A stretch of DNA of 64,000 nucleotides from Methanobacterium_B sp963825335 (GCA_963825335.1 CAWGSP010000001.1:186001-250000), one strand, 5' to 3'. Shown: positions 8,465 through 18,115, counted from the stretch's first letter. The notes: generated from the letters alone by a model not told the origin. Made by a program: numbers and translations.

Positions 8465-9097
8465 ATGAGTGATAAAATGGATGAAAACAGTCAAATAAAG
8501 AATCATAAAACCATCAAACCATACACTGAAGTTACCCAATTTCATGGTCATGTATGCCCTGGTTCAGCAATAGGGTACAAAGCAGCAGAGGCAGCAGTCA
8601 AGGAGCTGGGGTTAAAACAAGATGATAAGTTAGTTGGCATAGTTGAAAATGATACATGTGGTGTTGACGCTGTTCAAGTTGTTACTGGGTGTACATTTGG
8701 CAAGGGAAATTTGATATTTGTTGATCACGGCAAACAAGTATACACATTCATTAATAGGAACAGCGAATGTGCTGTTAGGATCTCTCTTAAAAATTCTTTC
8801 GATGTAAATGCTATAAATCCAAAACTAGCCGAGATACGGAAAAATGCGAACATCTCAAATGCATCGGAAACCGACAAATTAAAGTTAAAAGATGCAGTGG
8901 ATGATACTGTAGACCGGATTCTAAGAGTACCATACCCAGACATGTTCGATATTGAACATACAGAAGCAGAACTGAACAAAAAATCCAACACCCACAAATC
9001 ATATAAATGTTTTGAATGCGACGAAATGGTTTCAGAGCACAGAACACGCATTAAAAATGGTGAAAAAGTTTGCATTCCATGTTTTGAAGAAAACTAA
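8465..9097 (+). CDS. FmdE-family protein with C-terminal zinc finger
   Basis: The 210-residue product has the FmdE domain (residues 25-155): HGHVCPGSAIGYKAA, ENDTCGVDAVQ and TGCTFGKGNL provide the metal-binding His and Cys residues. A C-terminal finger CFECDEMV and CIPCF (residues 180-210) resembles TraR/DksA type zinc ribbons. The family is named after the subunit that co-purifies with molybdenum formylmethanofuran dehydrogenase, but many members lie apart from fmd operons and their role is not settled. I prefer ATG 8465 over the TTG at 8459; ATG 8477, preceded by GTGAT, is also possible. It lies 20-odd bases after the oxidoreductase and is probably cotranscribed. Confidence 0.8.
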   Translation: MSDKMDENSQIKNHKTIKPYTEVTQFHGHVCPGSAIGYKAAEAAVKELGLKQDDKLVGIVENDTCGVDAVQVVTGCTFGKGNLIFVDHGKQVYTFINRNSECAVRISLKNSFDVNAINPKLAEIRKNANISNASETDKLKLKDAVDDTVDRILRVPYPDMFDIEHTEAELNKKSNTHKSYKCFECDEMVSEHRTRIKNGEKVCIPCFEEN

Positions 9098-9113
9098 ATA
9101 ATAAATACTAATC

Positions 9114-9267
9114 TGGTTTTTTTTATTGTTCACCAAACCATTTTTTTTAATAAGAATTTGGTTGAAATTTAAAATGGATATGCACCAATTGAAAGATGGT
9201 TATTAATTATTTTAATGGTTTTCTATCATAGGTGAATTATTTTTAGTAGATTCATCTTTCAACCAAA
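9114..9267. repeat. T-tracts and nested inverted repeats in a convergent gap
   Basis: After the FmdE gene two T8 tracts (9117-9124, 9141-9148) would end plus-strand transcripts. Beyond them TTTGGTTGAAA (9157-9167) is the exact inverse of TTTCAACCAAA (9257-9267), and TTGAAAGATG (9189-9198) is the exact inverse of CATCTTTCAA (9253-9262). The right-hand arm can pair with either partner but not both. No ORF is visible here. Confidence 0.5.
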
Positions 9268-9299
9268 ATAAAATATATATGAGCAATTCAGAGGATATG

Positions 9300-10346
9300 T
9301 CATTTCTGTGCATGGTCACTGATTATTTGGGCAATCTTGTCGGACGATTTGAGCACATCTTTCCCATATTTCCCTGCTTTGATCTTCATTTCATCCATAT
9401 TGGTGAATGCATCATTTAACACTGATTCTAAATTATCGAGTTCACTTTCTAGTACAGCTCCTTCAAAAATAGCTGCAAGATTATGATAACGTCCATATTT
9501 CACCCCTAAAAGGGCGACAACAGGTATATTCCATGCCATGGCCTCGTGTATCATCATCCCATCATCTGTGACGATAGCTACGTCCACAAGCTTGTATAAG
9601 TCATTGATCCAGTTTATGTAACCCAAATACATGATATTGGGGTTGTCTAAATATTTTGAGTATTCCTTCTCGAGTGGATCACCCACTACCAATATGTTTG
9701 CCTTTAATTCACTGTTTCCAAGATTTGAAGCTGCAACAGCCATCTTTTCAAATAGTGTAGAACCTGATGAGAGAAGAATGGTTGGTATGTTGACATCGTA
9801 ACCTTCAGGCATTAGTTTGAGAGCTTTTTCTCCGTCACCAACAATGATGTCGGGGTTTACAGGGGAGTAAGCTTTATATACATCTTTATTATCCAAATTC
9901 ATTTGGAATAGATTAGATTCTGGTAATGCTATCGAGGTTGTTATCCTTGTGCATACCCTGGCATCTGCAGGTGTTATTAAAATACCAACAGATGGGATGT
10001 TGGCAAGTTTTGCTGCTAAACATCCGACAACCGCACCCCCACCAATGACTCCAACCACAATATCAGGCTTGATCTTCCTGCACATTCTGGCTGTTTCGAA
10101 GGCTGCCCTCACAGTCTTTATACCCGCACCAATCAGAGTTTTTTTGGTTGCGGCATGTCCTCCTGCTTGAGGTATGCTAGTTTTATTCCATTCAATTCCA
10201 TTCTTTTTAAAGAGTAATCCCGGTGCTGTGTGGTCTAATGCAAACTCGCATTCAAAACCATATTTGGACAATGCCTTTGAAATGTTTAATGCTGTCATAG
10301 CATCACCACCTATTCCCCTACCCGTAACCACAAACAATGCTTTCAT
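9300..10346 (-). CDS. MurG-like glycosyltransferase
   Basis: The 348-residue protein has the two-domain GT-B layout of MurG/GT28 enzymes: an N-terminal fold beginning FVVTGRGIGGDAMTALNIS, a linker, and a C-terminal nucleotide-sugar domain with ILLSSGSTLFEK, VVGDPLEKEY and TDDGMMIHEAMAWNIPVV near residue 270, which resembles the donor-binding region of this clan. No membrane segment is visible. In Methanobacteriales such genes are candidates for pseudomurein precursor assembly; an MraY-like gene lies 3 kb away on the same strand. The actual donor and acceptor are unknown. GGTGATCAA precedes the ATG. Confidence 0.7.
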   Translation of the reverse strand: MKALFVVTGRGIGGDAMTALNISKALSKYGFECEFALDHTAPGLLFKKNGIEWNKTSIPQAGGHAATKKTLIGAGIKTVRAAFETARMCRKIKPDIVVGVIGGGAVVGCLAAKLANIPSVGILITPADARVCTRITTSIALPESNLFQMNLDNKDVYKAYSPVNPDIIVGDGEKALKLMPEGYDVNIPTILLSSGSTLFEKMAVAASNLGNSELKANILVVGDPLEKEYSKYLDNPNIMYLGYINWINDLYKLVDVAIVTDDGMMIHEAMAWNIPVVALLGVKYGRYHNLAAIFEGAVLESELDNLESVLNDAFTNMDEMKIKAGKYGKDVLKSSDKIAQIISDHAQK

Positions 10347-10822
10347 TTGATCACCTAGTAAAATTTACAAATAACATATTGAACCCCAATAGTCTTCCTA
10401 AGAGGATATCTAAAATTTTTTAAAAGAAAGTTATACAATCAAATCATTCTTTTATTGAGCTTAAAATTCTATACTTTTATTCTAGTTTCTATTATTATAT
10501 TGTTATTATATTTGTTTGAATGTGGATTACTAAATATGAAAACTGGATCATCATAGGGGTGTTGTTTCGGAAAACCTAAAAATTGTACCAAACAATATTT
10601 AATCCACCATCTATTCGATAGCAATTTAAAAAGCTATAGTTTGGTTGAATTAAAGATCTTATATGGTTCGATCACATTTTAATTGGATTTAATAAAATTC
10701 GGTTTCAATGACTCGCTGTATTCATCTAATTTAACGATAATTAATTAGTGATCGTGCTGATAATGATATTAACGAACTTAGAAAATTCTCATAAACGAGA
10801 TCTTTAATACAGGGGATAAATA
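10347..10822. other. Non-coding interval before the ABC transporter operon
   Basis: This 476-base AT-rich stretch separates the divergent MurG-like and ABC genes. It has no credible ORF. Two nested complementary pairs are visible, ACCAAAC (10587-10593) with GTTTGGT (10639-10645), and ATAGC (10618-10622) with GCTAT (10633-10637). The start of the ABC ATPase is preceded by AGGGGAT. Confidence 0.5.
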
Positions 10823-11566
10823 ATGAACGACTCCGAATATGTTATCCAAATTTCATCATTAACCAAAAGTTTTGGGAATTTCAAGGCATTAGATGATTTA
10901 AACTTGAACATCCATAAGGGTGAAATATATGGGCTTTTAGGGCCTAACGGCGCGGGTAAAACCACCACTATCCGGCTTCTCTGCGGCCTATTAAAAGCTA
11001 CTGCTGGAGAAGCATCTATACTTGGTAAAAAAATTCCATCAAAACTTATTTCACCATATATCGGTTATATGCCGCAAGAAACATCTTTATATGAAGGTCT
11101 GAGTGTTAAGGAAAATATGGAATTTTATGGGGAAATATTCGGCCTCAAAAAATCCAAAATAAACAAAAGGATAGATGAACTCCTACAATTCATAGACCTT
11201 GAAAAATGGCGGACAGAGCTCGTGGGAAATCTGAGTGGGGGTATGAAACACAGGGTTTCTTTGGCCTGCACACTCATACACGAACCAAAAATTCTCTTTC
11301 TTGACGAACCTACTGTAGGTGTTGATCCCGAGCTCAGGGTTTCATTCTGGAATTATTTCAATGATATGAAAGAAAATGGAATAACCATACTCATAACAAC
11401 CCATTACATGGACGAAGCAAAGCACTGCGATCGAATTGGATTCATGAAATCTGGTAGGATGATTGCAGAGGGAGAACCTAACAAAATACTGGAAATTTCA
11501 CGGACAAAATCTCTCGAAGACGCATTTCTGGTATTTTCAAGGAAGGGCTTGGAGGATAAAAAATGA
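10823..11566 (+). CDS. ABC transporter ATP-binding protein (DrrA/CcmA-like)
   Basis: This 247-residue ATPase powers the ABC-2 permease encoded next to it. It has Walker A GPNGAGKTT near residue 41, the Q-loop in GYMPQETSLYEGL, the signature LSGGMKHR, Walker B ILFLDEPTVGVDPE and the H-loop TTHYMDEAKHCD. These are typical of the ABCA/DrrA group of exporters. The stop overlaps the permease start by four bases (ATGA). The substrate cannot be told from the sequence; drug, lipid or cell-wall precursor export are all possible. Confidence 0.93.
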   Translation: MNDSEYVIQISSLTKSFGNFKALDDLNLNIHKGEIYGLLGPNGAGKTTTIRLLCGLLKATAGEASILGKKIPSKLISPYIGYMPQETSLYEGLSVKENMEFYGEIFGLKKSKINKRIDELLQFIDLEKWRTELVGNLSGGMKHRVSLACTLIHEPKILFLDEPTVGVDPELRVSFWNYFNDMKENGITILITTHYMDEAKHCDRIGFMKSGRMIAEGEPNKILEISRTKSLEDAFLVFSRKGLEDKK

Positions 11567-12717
11567 ATCTTTCAAGAACACTGGCTGTGACCAAAAGGGT
11601 TTTTAAAGACGTTAAAAATGATAAACGTACGATAGGACTGATGTTCCTTGCCCCAATATTGGCAATGTTCGTTTTTGGTCTTGCATTCAGCGGTAATGTG
11701 GAAGATGTTAACACCATCATAGTTAACCATGACCAGGGATTTCAATTACCCAACGGGGAGAATCTTTCGCTTTCAAATAAAATAATTTCCAACCTGAACA
11801 CAACCACACTCAATATCAAATATATGGATGATCAGAATGCTGCAGTTAAAATGGTGAGTGATGGCACTGCAGACGCGGTGATAATCTTCCCTGATAATTT
11901 CACTAAAGATGCGTACACAGCAATTAAAAGTTCATCAACATCGAGTAATGTATCTAATCCCGGAACTGCGATAACAGTGCGGGATGATGAAAGTATTGTG
12001 GATATTAAAACTGCAATATTAGGCACCATTACAGGGGCAATATCCACAACAATGGAGGATCAAGGCCTCAATCAACCCGTTAAAATTGATTCAAACCCTG
12101 TTTACGGGAAAAATGCATCTTTTATCGACTATTTCGTACCTGGAATAATGGCATTCGTTGTGTTTCTACTGACTACACTACTCACTCTGCTGGCATTTGT
12201 TGGTGAGAGAACAACTGGAACACTGGGACGTATGTTATCAACACCGTTACAAGAGAGCGAAATTATCGGAGGATACGCACTTACATTCAGTATTATTGGT
12301 ACCATGCAGGCGGCACTGCTCATCATAATAGCTATTCTGGTGTTCCAAATCACAATTCTCGGAAATGTGTTGCTTGTATTCTGTGTAATTGCATTACTCG
12401 CTGTTGTATCACAAGCGCTCGGCATACTGCTTTCAAGCCTTGCAAAACGTGAAGCACAGGCCGTGCAATTTATTCCATTTATAATACTGCCAGTTTTCCT
12501 TTTATCTGGAGTTTTCTGGCCGATACAAGCTATTCCACTCTGGTTGAGGCCGTTATCTTACCTTATCCCACCAACATATGCCGTGGATGCGTGTAGGGCT
12601 GTTATTGTTAAAGGATGGGGAATTGGTATGATATGGCAGGACATCTTGGCTTTGATCATATTTGCAACCATATTCCTCCTGGCAGCAACATGGTCCCTCA
12701 AGATCAGGAAAGATTGA
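11563..12717 (+). CDS. ABC-2 type transporter permease
   Basis: The 384-residue permease has one N-terminal membrane helix (FLAPILAMFVFGLAF, about residues 28-45), a large external domain of roughly 150 residues, and five hydrophobic segments from about residue 190 on. This is the ABC-2 exporter layout (YhfS/DrrB-like). The external domain resembles YhgE/Pip-type sequences with DNVEDVN-like valine-rich strands. It is translationally coupled to the ATPase gene. A 266-base gap follows, with no visible gene. Confidence 0.88.
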   Translation: MNLSRTLAVTKRVFKDVKNDKRTIGLMFLAPILAMFVFGLAFSGNVEDVNTIIVNHDQGFQLPNGENLSLSNKIISNLNTTTLNIKYMDDQNAAVKMVSDGTADAVIIFPDNFTKDAYTAIKSSSTSSNVSNPGTAITVRDDESIVDIKTAILGTITGAISTTMEDQGLNQPVKIDSNPVYGKNASFIDYFVPGIMAFVVFLLTTLLTLLAFVGERTTGTLGRMLSTPLQESEIIGGYALTFSIIGTMQAALLIIIAILVFQITILGNVLLVFCVIALLAVVSQALGILLSSLAKREAQAVQFIPFIILPVFLLSGVFWPIQAIPLWLRPLSYLIPPTYAVDACRAVIVKGWGIGMIWQDILALIIFATIFLLAATWSLKIRKD

Positions 12718-12983
12718 TAAAAATGATAAGATTCATGTATTGGACATTAGACACCTAAATTTGTTTCATATCGGTTAACAGAACTCATATCTTTCTTTTT
12801 TATTAAGATTTATCTTTTAACCAGACTATTCGATTATTGATTAAAAGTAACTAAGTCGACAATATGATTAACCTTTAAAACGATAATTAAATACACTTAA
12901 CTTATGCAACTGTAGCAGGATCGGGATGTTTTGAATTGATTGATAGAGAAATTGAAATTTTTAATTGAACAGGAGGATTCTGT

Positions 12984-13373
12984 TTGAAAAAATTGATTAT
13001 TGGTACAATGAGCCTGTTTGTTTTAGTATTGTTAATTTCGGGCTGTATAAACTCATCAAACGATTATATCACTAATAACAGTTCTTATGAAGATAGTGCG
13101 GGCAATACACATTTTGAAGGAAGTTTCACCAATAATGGAACTTCAGAGGCCAAATGCATTGCAATTGTGGTTGTTTTGTCTGATAATCATGATAAAAATA
13201 TGGGAACTAACTTTACAGTATTGAATAACATAAATGCTGGCACTACAAAAAGATTTGATGTTAAATTTGATGGAATAAATAAAAATCAATTCAATAATTA
13301 TGAAACATTTATTCTATATTCAGAGACTAACCAAGGGTTATTAGAATCATTGAAAAGTAGATTTGACATGTAA
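12984..13373 (+). CDS. Secreted lipoprotein, FxLYD-like
   Basis: The 129-residue protein starts with TTG after a perfect AGGAGG site. Residues 1-20 form a lipoprotein signal peptide ending in the lipobox LISGC, so Cys21 should be lipidated and the protein anchored outside the membrane. The remainder reads as one beta-sandwich of the FxLYD type (FEGSFTNNGTSEAKCIAIVV). Such small lipoproteins are common in methanogens and have no known function. It follows the ABC exporter but has its own space upstream. Confidence 0.75.
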   Translation: MKKLIIGTMSLFVLVLLISGCINSSNDYITNNSSYEDSAGNTHFEGSFTNNGTSEAKCIAIVVVLSDNHDKNMGTNFTVLNNINAGTTKRFDVKFDGINKNQFNNYETFILYSETNQGLLESLKSRFDM

Positions 13374-13394
13374 ATCCCTAATATAACACTAAGG

Positions 13395-13452
13395 CACAAC
13401 ATCGCCCAATACCATATTTAGATGCTTTATTAGGGCATTTTCTCATGTTGTG
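13395..13452. terminator. Inverted repeat between convergent genes
   Basis: CACAACAT (13395-13402) is the exact inverse of ATGTTGTG (13445-13452), and inside it GCCC (13404-13407) faces GGGC (13433-13436). The element lies between the lipoprotein gene and the MraY-like gene, which converge. A bidirectional terminator or a stable 3'-end structure is the simplest reading. Confidence 0.4.
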
Positions 13453-13501
13453 TTATGTTTGGTTCGAGGTGCATTTGAATGTTGTAAAGATATGTTTGAA
13501 T

Positions 13502-14419
13502 TCATTGAATATTTTTTGAAGCAGGATTGTGTACCAGTCTTCTGAATCCTAGTAATATGAGCCTTGTATTTTCTATGGTCACAACTCTTTTGCCCAATAA
13601 AAATCTGCGTACCAGATCGCCCATGCCCCCTCCGGTTAAAACATCCATGATTAAATCTCCAAATCTTGGTTTTTCAATATTAAGAACGTTTTCTAGGTAG
13701 ATATGCAGGCTTCTTCTTCTTATAAATGCGATCAGGATGGATGTTATGATTAACAGAATGAGGGTTGTGAAAAATATTGTGTAACCTCCACCACCAATCT
13801 TACTGCTCAGCTCAAACCCAAAGTATGCGTATATCACACCTAAACCAATGGCAAATGCATGATTACCAACTTCACCCATCATTATCTTGCCTTTATAGTC
13901 AAGGGGTGCGTATCCTATACATGCAGCTAACAGGATTAGTATTGGGAAGTAAATGGTAGATGTTAGGGCAAATATGCTTAGAATTACCACAACCCCCATG
14001 ATTATGATGGTTGAGCATGCTGAGCCGGGTTGCATGTCTGATATGTTTAATGGTTGTATCATAAGCCCTATGAGTATTGCAACGGGTCCGTAGTAGATGT
14101 ATCCGATAACCATCACAAGAAGCATGCCAATACCTCTTGATAATTGTCCGAACTCTAATGGAAGTTCTAAAATTTTTTTCCTACCAAGGATATCATCTAA
14201 AAATGCGAATATTCCCATCAGAGCTATGAGGTATTTGCCGGGTGAAGGGAAAAATATTAACAAGGCCAAGTAAGGTGCCATTCCAACTGCTCTGGGCGTT
14301 CCTCCCCTAATTTTTGTGTACAGATTCCCATCGATACGGGTGAAAACTTCTTTAAATATTATAGTTAGGACAGCTGAAGTTAAAAAAACCAATAATAAAT
14401 CCACTAGTTCACCGTACAA
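13502..14419 (-). CDS. MraY/WecA-like phospho-sugar transferase (GT4)
   Basis: This integral membrane protein of 305 residues has about eight to nine hydrophobic segments. It carries the family features FAFLDDILGRKK near residue 90 (the Asp-Asp magnesium motif), QPLNISDMQPGSA near 145 (the nucleotide loop) and MMGEVGNHAFAIGLG near 200. The family moves phospho-N-acetyl sugars from UDP to a polyprenyl phosphate, the first membrane step in murein or N-glycan synthesis. In this lineage a role in pseudomurein lipid-I synthesis is plausible. The start is TTG preceded by AGGTG at seven bases; a GTG at 14404 is an alternative. Confidence 0.78.
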   Translation of the reverse strand: MYGELVDLLLVFLTSAVLTIIFKEVFTRIDGNLYTKIRGGTPRAVGMAPYLALLIFFPSPGKYLIALMGIFAFLDDILGRKKILELPLEFGQLSRGIGMLLVMVIGYIYYGPVAILIGLMIQPLNISDMQPGSACSTIIIMGVVVILSIFALTSTIYFPILILLAACIGYAPLDYKGKIMMGEVGNHAFAIGLGVIYAYFGFELSSKIGGGGYTIFFTTLILLIITSILIAFIRRRSLHIYLENVLNIEKPRFGDLIMDVLTGGGMGDLVRRFLLGKRVVTIENTRLILLGFRRLVHNPASKNIQ

Positions 14420-14618
14420 TCGTAGACACCTGACCTGTTGTTATAAAAAACTATCATCAATGGTAATATATGGGTTATTTTAAAAATACTTATTTTAATC
14501 GAAAATTCCTATCTTTTTAAAAAATTATTTTATAATTTTATCGAAATATTTCCCTATAGAAATTTTCTGATCATTAACCACAGACCTCATCGATCCTGAT
14601 TCAATATTATTACAGATT

Positions 14619-15680
14619 TTATTTTAAACCATATCTTAATAATGCAGCTATACCGCCGAGTGCTGTTAGTTGTTTTCCTCCGTCGTGTTCGCTGCTTATG
14701 ATCATGACCTTGCCACCCATATTCTCGACATGGTCCATCAGCTTTTCGATCTCTCTTTGACGAACCATTTCATCGATGACCAGCATGGTTTCGACTGCTC
14801 CTGATTGTGCGGCTTGAGAAACTTCTTTTTTTCCGTAGGCAACTAGTTTGGATGTTTTACCAATTTCTTCCAGAACCATCTCCACCGATCTGATTTCTTC
14901 AGCTATCCTACCCTCTGTAGCCATTTTCTCGATTAAACCTTTTTTCAGAACTTCAGCGATACCTGCCCTTCCCCCTGCACCAGTATTTTCTAGTAGCGAT
15001 ATTTTAGCCAGTGCCGGATACTTCTGGCTCAGAAAATCAAAGAAATCTCCCCTTGCAAATCCTGGGCCTGCAAGAACTATGGTTTGTACATCTTTAAATC
15101 CTTCGAGGGTTTGTGCAAGATCTGTAAAGAAGTCGTTGATGGCCTGTTTTCGATTCTTTTGGACTATTCTCTTACCTGAAACACTGCCAATGATAGGGCC
15201 GTAATAATCGATTCCGTACTGTCTGACTATCCCTATATCTGCAGTATCATCTTCAATTGCAACTATAAGAGCAGTAGGTTTTTTTGATGCTTTAATCGCA
15301 TCTTTAAGTCGTTTTATGTTCCACTTTGACCATCTGTTCTTCCTAATTTTGATTGAATTATTGAGTTTAAGGTCCAGGGTATGATGTGAGCCTAGTGGCA
15401 CTAAATCTTCGGGTCCCTGTTCAATTATTCCGGTTGCCCTGAGTTTTCCAGTGTACTTATGGAAACTGATGTCTTCGACCCTTACCCCCATGAAAAAAGT
15501 TTTTTTGATTCCACGGTCGCTTCTCAAACGTTCACCTGTTGAATCCTGTATTCTACGACTTGTTAATGATGAAACCATATCACCTTCTCCTATTATGTGA
15601 GATAAGTGCCAGAGATCATCGAGTGTTTCTGCAACAACTTCAATGATCCCCTTCTTGGTATCTTGATAAACAATACGAAT
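14619..15680 (-). CDS. pelA: mRNA surveillance protein Pelota (aPelota), probable AUU start
   Basis: aPelota works with aEF1A to rescue stalled ribosomes. The first ATG (15578) would give 319 residues and lose the conserved N-terminus. The same frame stays open upstream and encodes the expected segment R-I-V-Y-Q-D-T-K-K-G-I-I-E-V and L-D-D-L-W-H-L up to an ATT at 15680, with GGTG five bases before it. No ATG, GTG or TTG lies in frame there. With the ATT start the protein is 353 residues, the normal length. The domains are the Lsm-like N domain (1-130), the central eRF1-2 fold with IVLAGPGFARGDF, and the C-terminal L7Ae-like fold. Confidence 0.9.
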   Translation of the reverse strand: MRIVYQDTKKGIIEVVAETLDDLWHLSHIIGEGDMVSSLTSRRIQDSTGERLRSDRGIKKTFFMGVRVEDISFHKYTGKLRATGIIEQGPEDLVPLGSHHTLDLKLNNSIKIRKNRWSKWNIKRLKDAIKASKKPTALIVAIEDDTADIGIVRQYGIDYYGPIIGSVSGKRIVQKNRKQAINDFFTDLAQTLEGFKDVQTIVLAGPGFARGDFFDFLSQKYPALAKISLLENTGAGGRAGIAEVLKKGLIEKMATEGRIAEEIRSVEMVLEEIGKTSKLVAYGKKEVSQAAQSGAVETMLVIDEMVRQREIEKLMDHVENMGGKVMIISSEHDGGKQLTALGGIAALLRYGLK

Positions 15681-15959
15681 TTTAACACCAGCCTGAATAA
15701 TAATTGAATTAATTATACCTAATTATTTCATTTGTTCACTACAAATAATTTATTATTCTACTCAATTATTTATACTAACCTTTTATTCATCTTTAAAAAA
15801 TGAGCCTTATTATTGAAGATGTTTCAATATTTCACATCCATTTGAGTGGTGTTAATTTTCTAGGATTAGAAAACACTAGTTAAATTTTTTTTTATAAAGT
15901 ATTATGTGTTATTATCAATAAAGGTAATATAAGAAAAAGAAGTACTCGAGGAAGATAAT

Positions 15960-17912
15960 GTGGTTAAAGAGAAATCGTTATTATCCAAATCAAATACAGT
16001 TAGAGAACCATTCAGTTTAACTCGTCACCTGAAAATTCCTGGGCTCCTGGTTGTTATCTCAGCTTTCGTTCTGTTGTGTTTTTTCTACTTTTTGAATATT
16101 AACTCGAGATCAGACCCTCCAAACCTTGAGTCGTTCCTTTCTTTCATGTTTATTGGTTTACCATCATTTTTCATTGCAATATTTAGTATCCGAGGTTTCC
16201 TGCGGTCAGGAGCCTGGCCTGTACTTTGGTTGGGTATTGGTGCGCTAACCTTTGGGATTGGTATACTAGTCAGTAATTTTTTAACGGGCATTATTTCAGT
16301 CAATGACCAGATTACTGTTGGTAATCTTATTATTTTCCTGTCATCGGGCCTTTATTTTTTTGGGGCATTTTTTATCCTCAATAAAATTCCCAATAAGGAA
16401 CCCGTTTCCGGACGGTTATCTACTGTTTTGCAGGTTTATTTTGGTTCAATAATAATGATCGTAATATTAACTATATACAGTATCGAGGGCTTTTTTCCAC
16501 CATTCTTTCACACAGGGACTGGGGGAACAATTATCCGGCAATTTATCGTTGCGTTGAGTTCTATATTTTTCTTTTTGGCGGGGATAATGATTTTAGAAGA
16601 ATATTCAAAATCGAGATCTATGATGCTTTACTGGTATGGGTTAGGTCTTCTTTTATTTTCAATAGGTTTGGTTGGTGTTTTTTTGACACATTCCTTGGGA
16701 ACACCGTTAAACTGGATAGCACGAGTAACTGAACTGCTGGGTGGGCTATATTTAATCATAGCCACATGGTTAACGTATAAAACAGCTAAACTAAGGAATA
16801 TTTCGTCTCATGAGGCACTTGTCATGTTTTTCAGCTCGCAAAAATCTAATTTAATCCATTTATTGGACAATATTAAAGATGGTGTGATTGTCACAGACCT
16901 GAATTTAATCATTGTTGGGTGGAATGCTGCTGCTGAACGTATCTATGGATGGAGTGAAAATGAGGTAATCGGTAAGGATGCTTTGGATATGCTTCAAACT
17001 AATTATCCTTCTAAATTGACTCGATCTGATCTTTTAAGATATGTGATTGAAGAGGGTGGTTGGAGTATTGAGGTGACTCAAAAAGATAAGAAATATGATG
17101 ATGTACCTATTCTGACCTCGATATCTGCATTAAAAGATGAAGATGGACAATTAAATGGTTTGATCATGATCAATCAAGATATCACCGATCGTAAAAAGGC
17201 TGAGATAACCATCCAAAAAACCATGGATGAACTTAAACGTTCCAATGATGAACTGCAACGATTTGCTTATGTATCTTCCCATGACTTGCAAGAACCTTTA
17301 CGGATGGTAACAAGTTTCACTCAGCTGTTAGAAAGGCGGTATAAAGGCAGGTTGGATGGTGATGCTGATGATTATATTGGGTTTATTGTTGACGGTGCAA
17401 AACGTATGAAGATGCTGATTGACGATTTATTAGCATTTTCAAGGCTTAATACTCGATCTAAACCTTTTCAGATCGTTGATATTGAAACCATTTTAAACAA
17501 TGTTTTATCAAATCTGCAGACATGTATAAAGGAAAATAATGTTCAAATCACCCACGATCCACTGCCCAGTATCAGGTGTGATTCATCTAGGATACAACAG
17601 GTTTTCCAGAATTTGATAACTAATGCCATTAAATTTAATGATAAACAAACCCCAAAAATACATGTTTCAGCAAAGAAAAATTCGAATGAATGGGTGTTCG
17701 CGGTGTGTGATAACGGTATTGGAATCGATAATGATCATTTAGAAAGAATTTTCACGGTATTCCAGCGTTTGCATACGAGACAGGAATATGAAGGGACGGG
17801 TATTGGCCTTGCAATTGTACAAAAAATAGTCCAGCAACACGGTGGAAATATCTGGGTTACTTCAGAACCTGGAAAAGTTTCCACATTCTATTTCACCATA
17901 CCCGATATTTAG
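15960..17912 (+). CDS. Membrane sensor histidine kinase with PAS domain
   Basis: The 650-residue protein has about eight hydrophobic helices in residues 25-275, a PAS domain near 300-415 (IKDGVIVTDLNLIIVGWN), a HisKA domain with phospho-acceptor His near residue 440 (SSHDLQEPLRM), and a HATPase_c domain with the N box NAIKFND, CDNGIGIDND and GTGIGLAIVQ. This is the archaeal PAS-kinase type. The start is GTG with GAGG upstream. No response regulator lies next to it, so it is an orphan. The ligand sensed is unknown. Confidence 0.9.
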   Translation: MVKEKSLLSKSNTVREPFSLTRHLKIPGLLVVISAFVLLCFFYFLNINSRSDPPNLESFLSFMFIGLPSFFIAIFSIRGFLRSGAWPVLWLGIGALTFGIGILVSNFLTGIISVNDQITVGNLIIFLSSGLYFFGAFFILNKIPNKEPVSGRLSTVLQVYFGSIIMIVILTIYSIEGFFPPFFHTGTGGTIIRQFIVALSSIFFFLAGIMILEEYSKSRSMMLYWYGLGLLLFSIGLVGVFLTHSLGTPLNWIARVTELLGGLYLIIATWLTYKTAKLRNISSHEALVMFFSSQKSNLIHLLDNIKDGVIVTDLNLIIVGWNAAAERIYGWSENEVIGKDALDMLQTNYPSKLTRSDLLRYVIEEGGWSIEVTQKDKKYDDVPILTSISALKDEDGQLNGLIMINQDITDRKKAEITIQKTMDELKRSNDELQRFAYVSSHDLQEPLRMVTSFTQLLERRYKGRLDGDADDYIGFIVDGAKRMKMLIDDLLAFSRLNTRSKPFQIVDIETILNNVLSNLQTCIKENNVQITHDPLPSIRCDSSRIQQVFQNLITNAIKFNDKQTPKIHVSAKKNSNEWVFAVCDNGIGIDNDHLERIFTVFQRLHTRQEYEGTGIGLAIVQKIVQQHGGNIWVTSEPGKVSTFYFTIPDI

Positions 17913-18115
17913 TAAAATTGTCCACATTTTGTTATTGAATTCTATATTTTTAACCAGCTGTTGTATGTTGACGCACTATCAAAACATGGAATATTACATT
18001 ACCTTGCATAACCATAGAATGAATTTATTTTTCAAATCTTATATCTGAATTAATAAACGATTAACTGGGAATTTTCTTCGAGTTTATTTGATCATAACTT
18101 CGGTGACTTTAGTAA

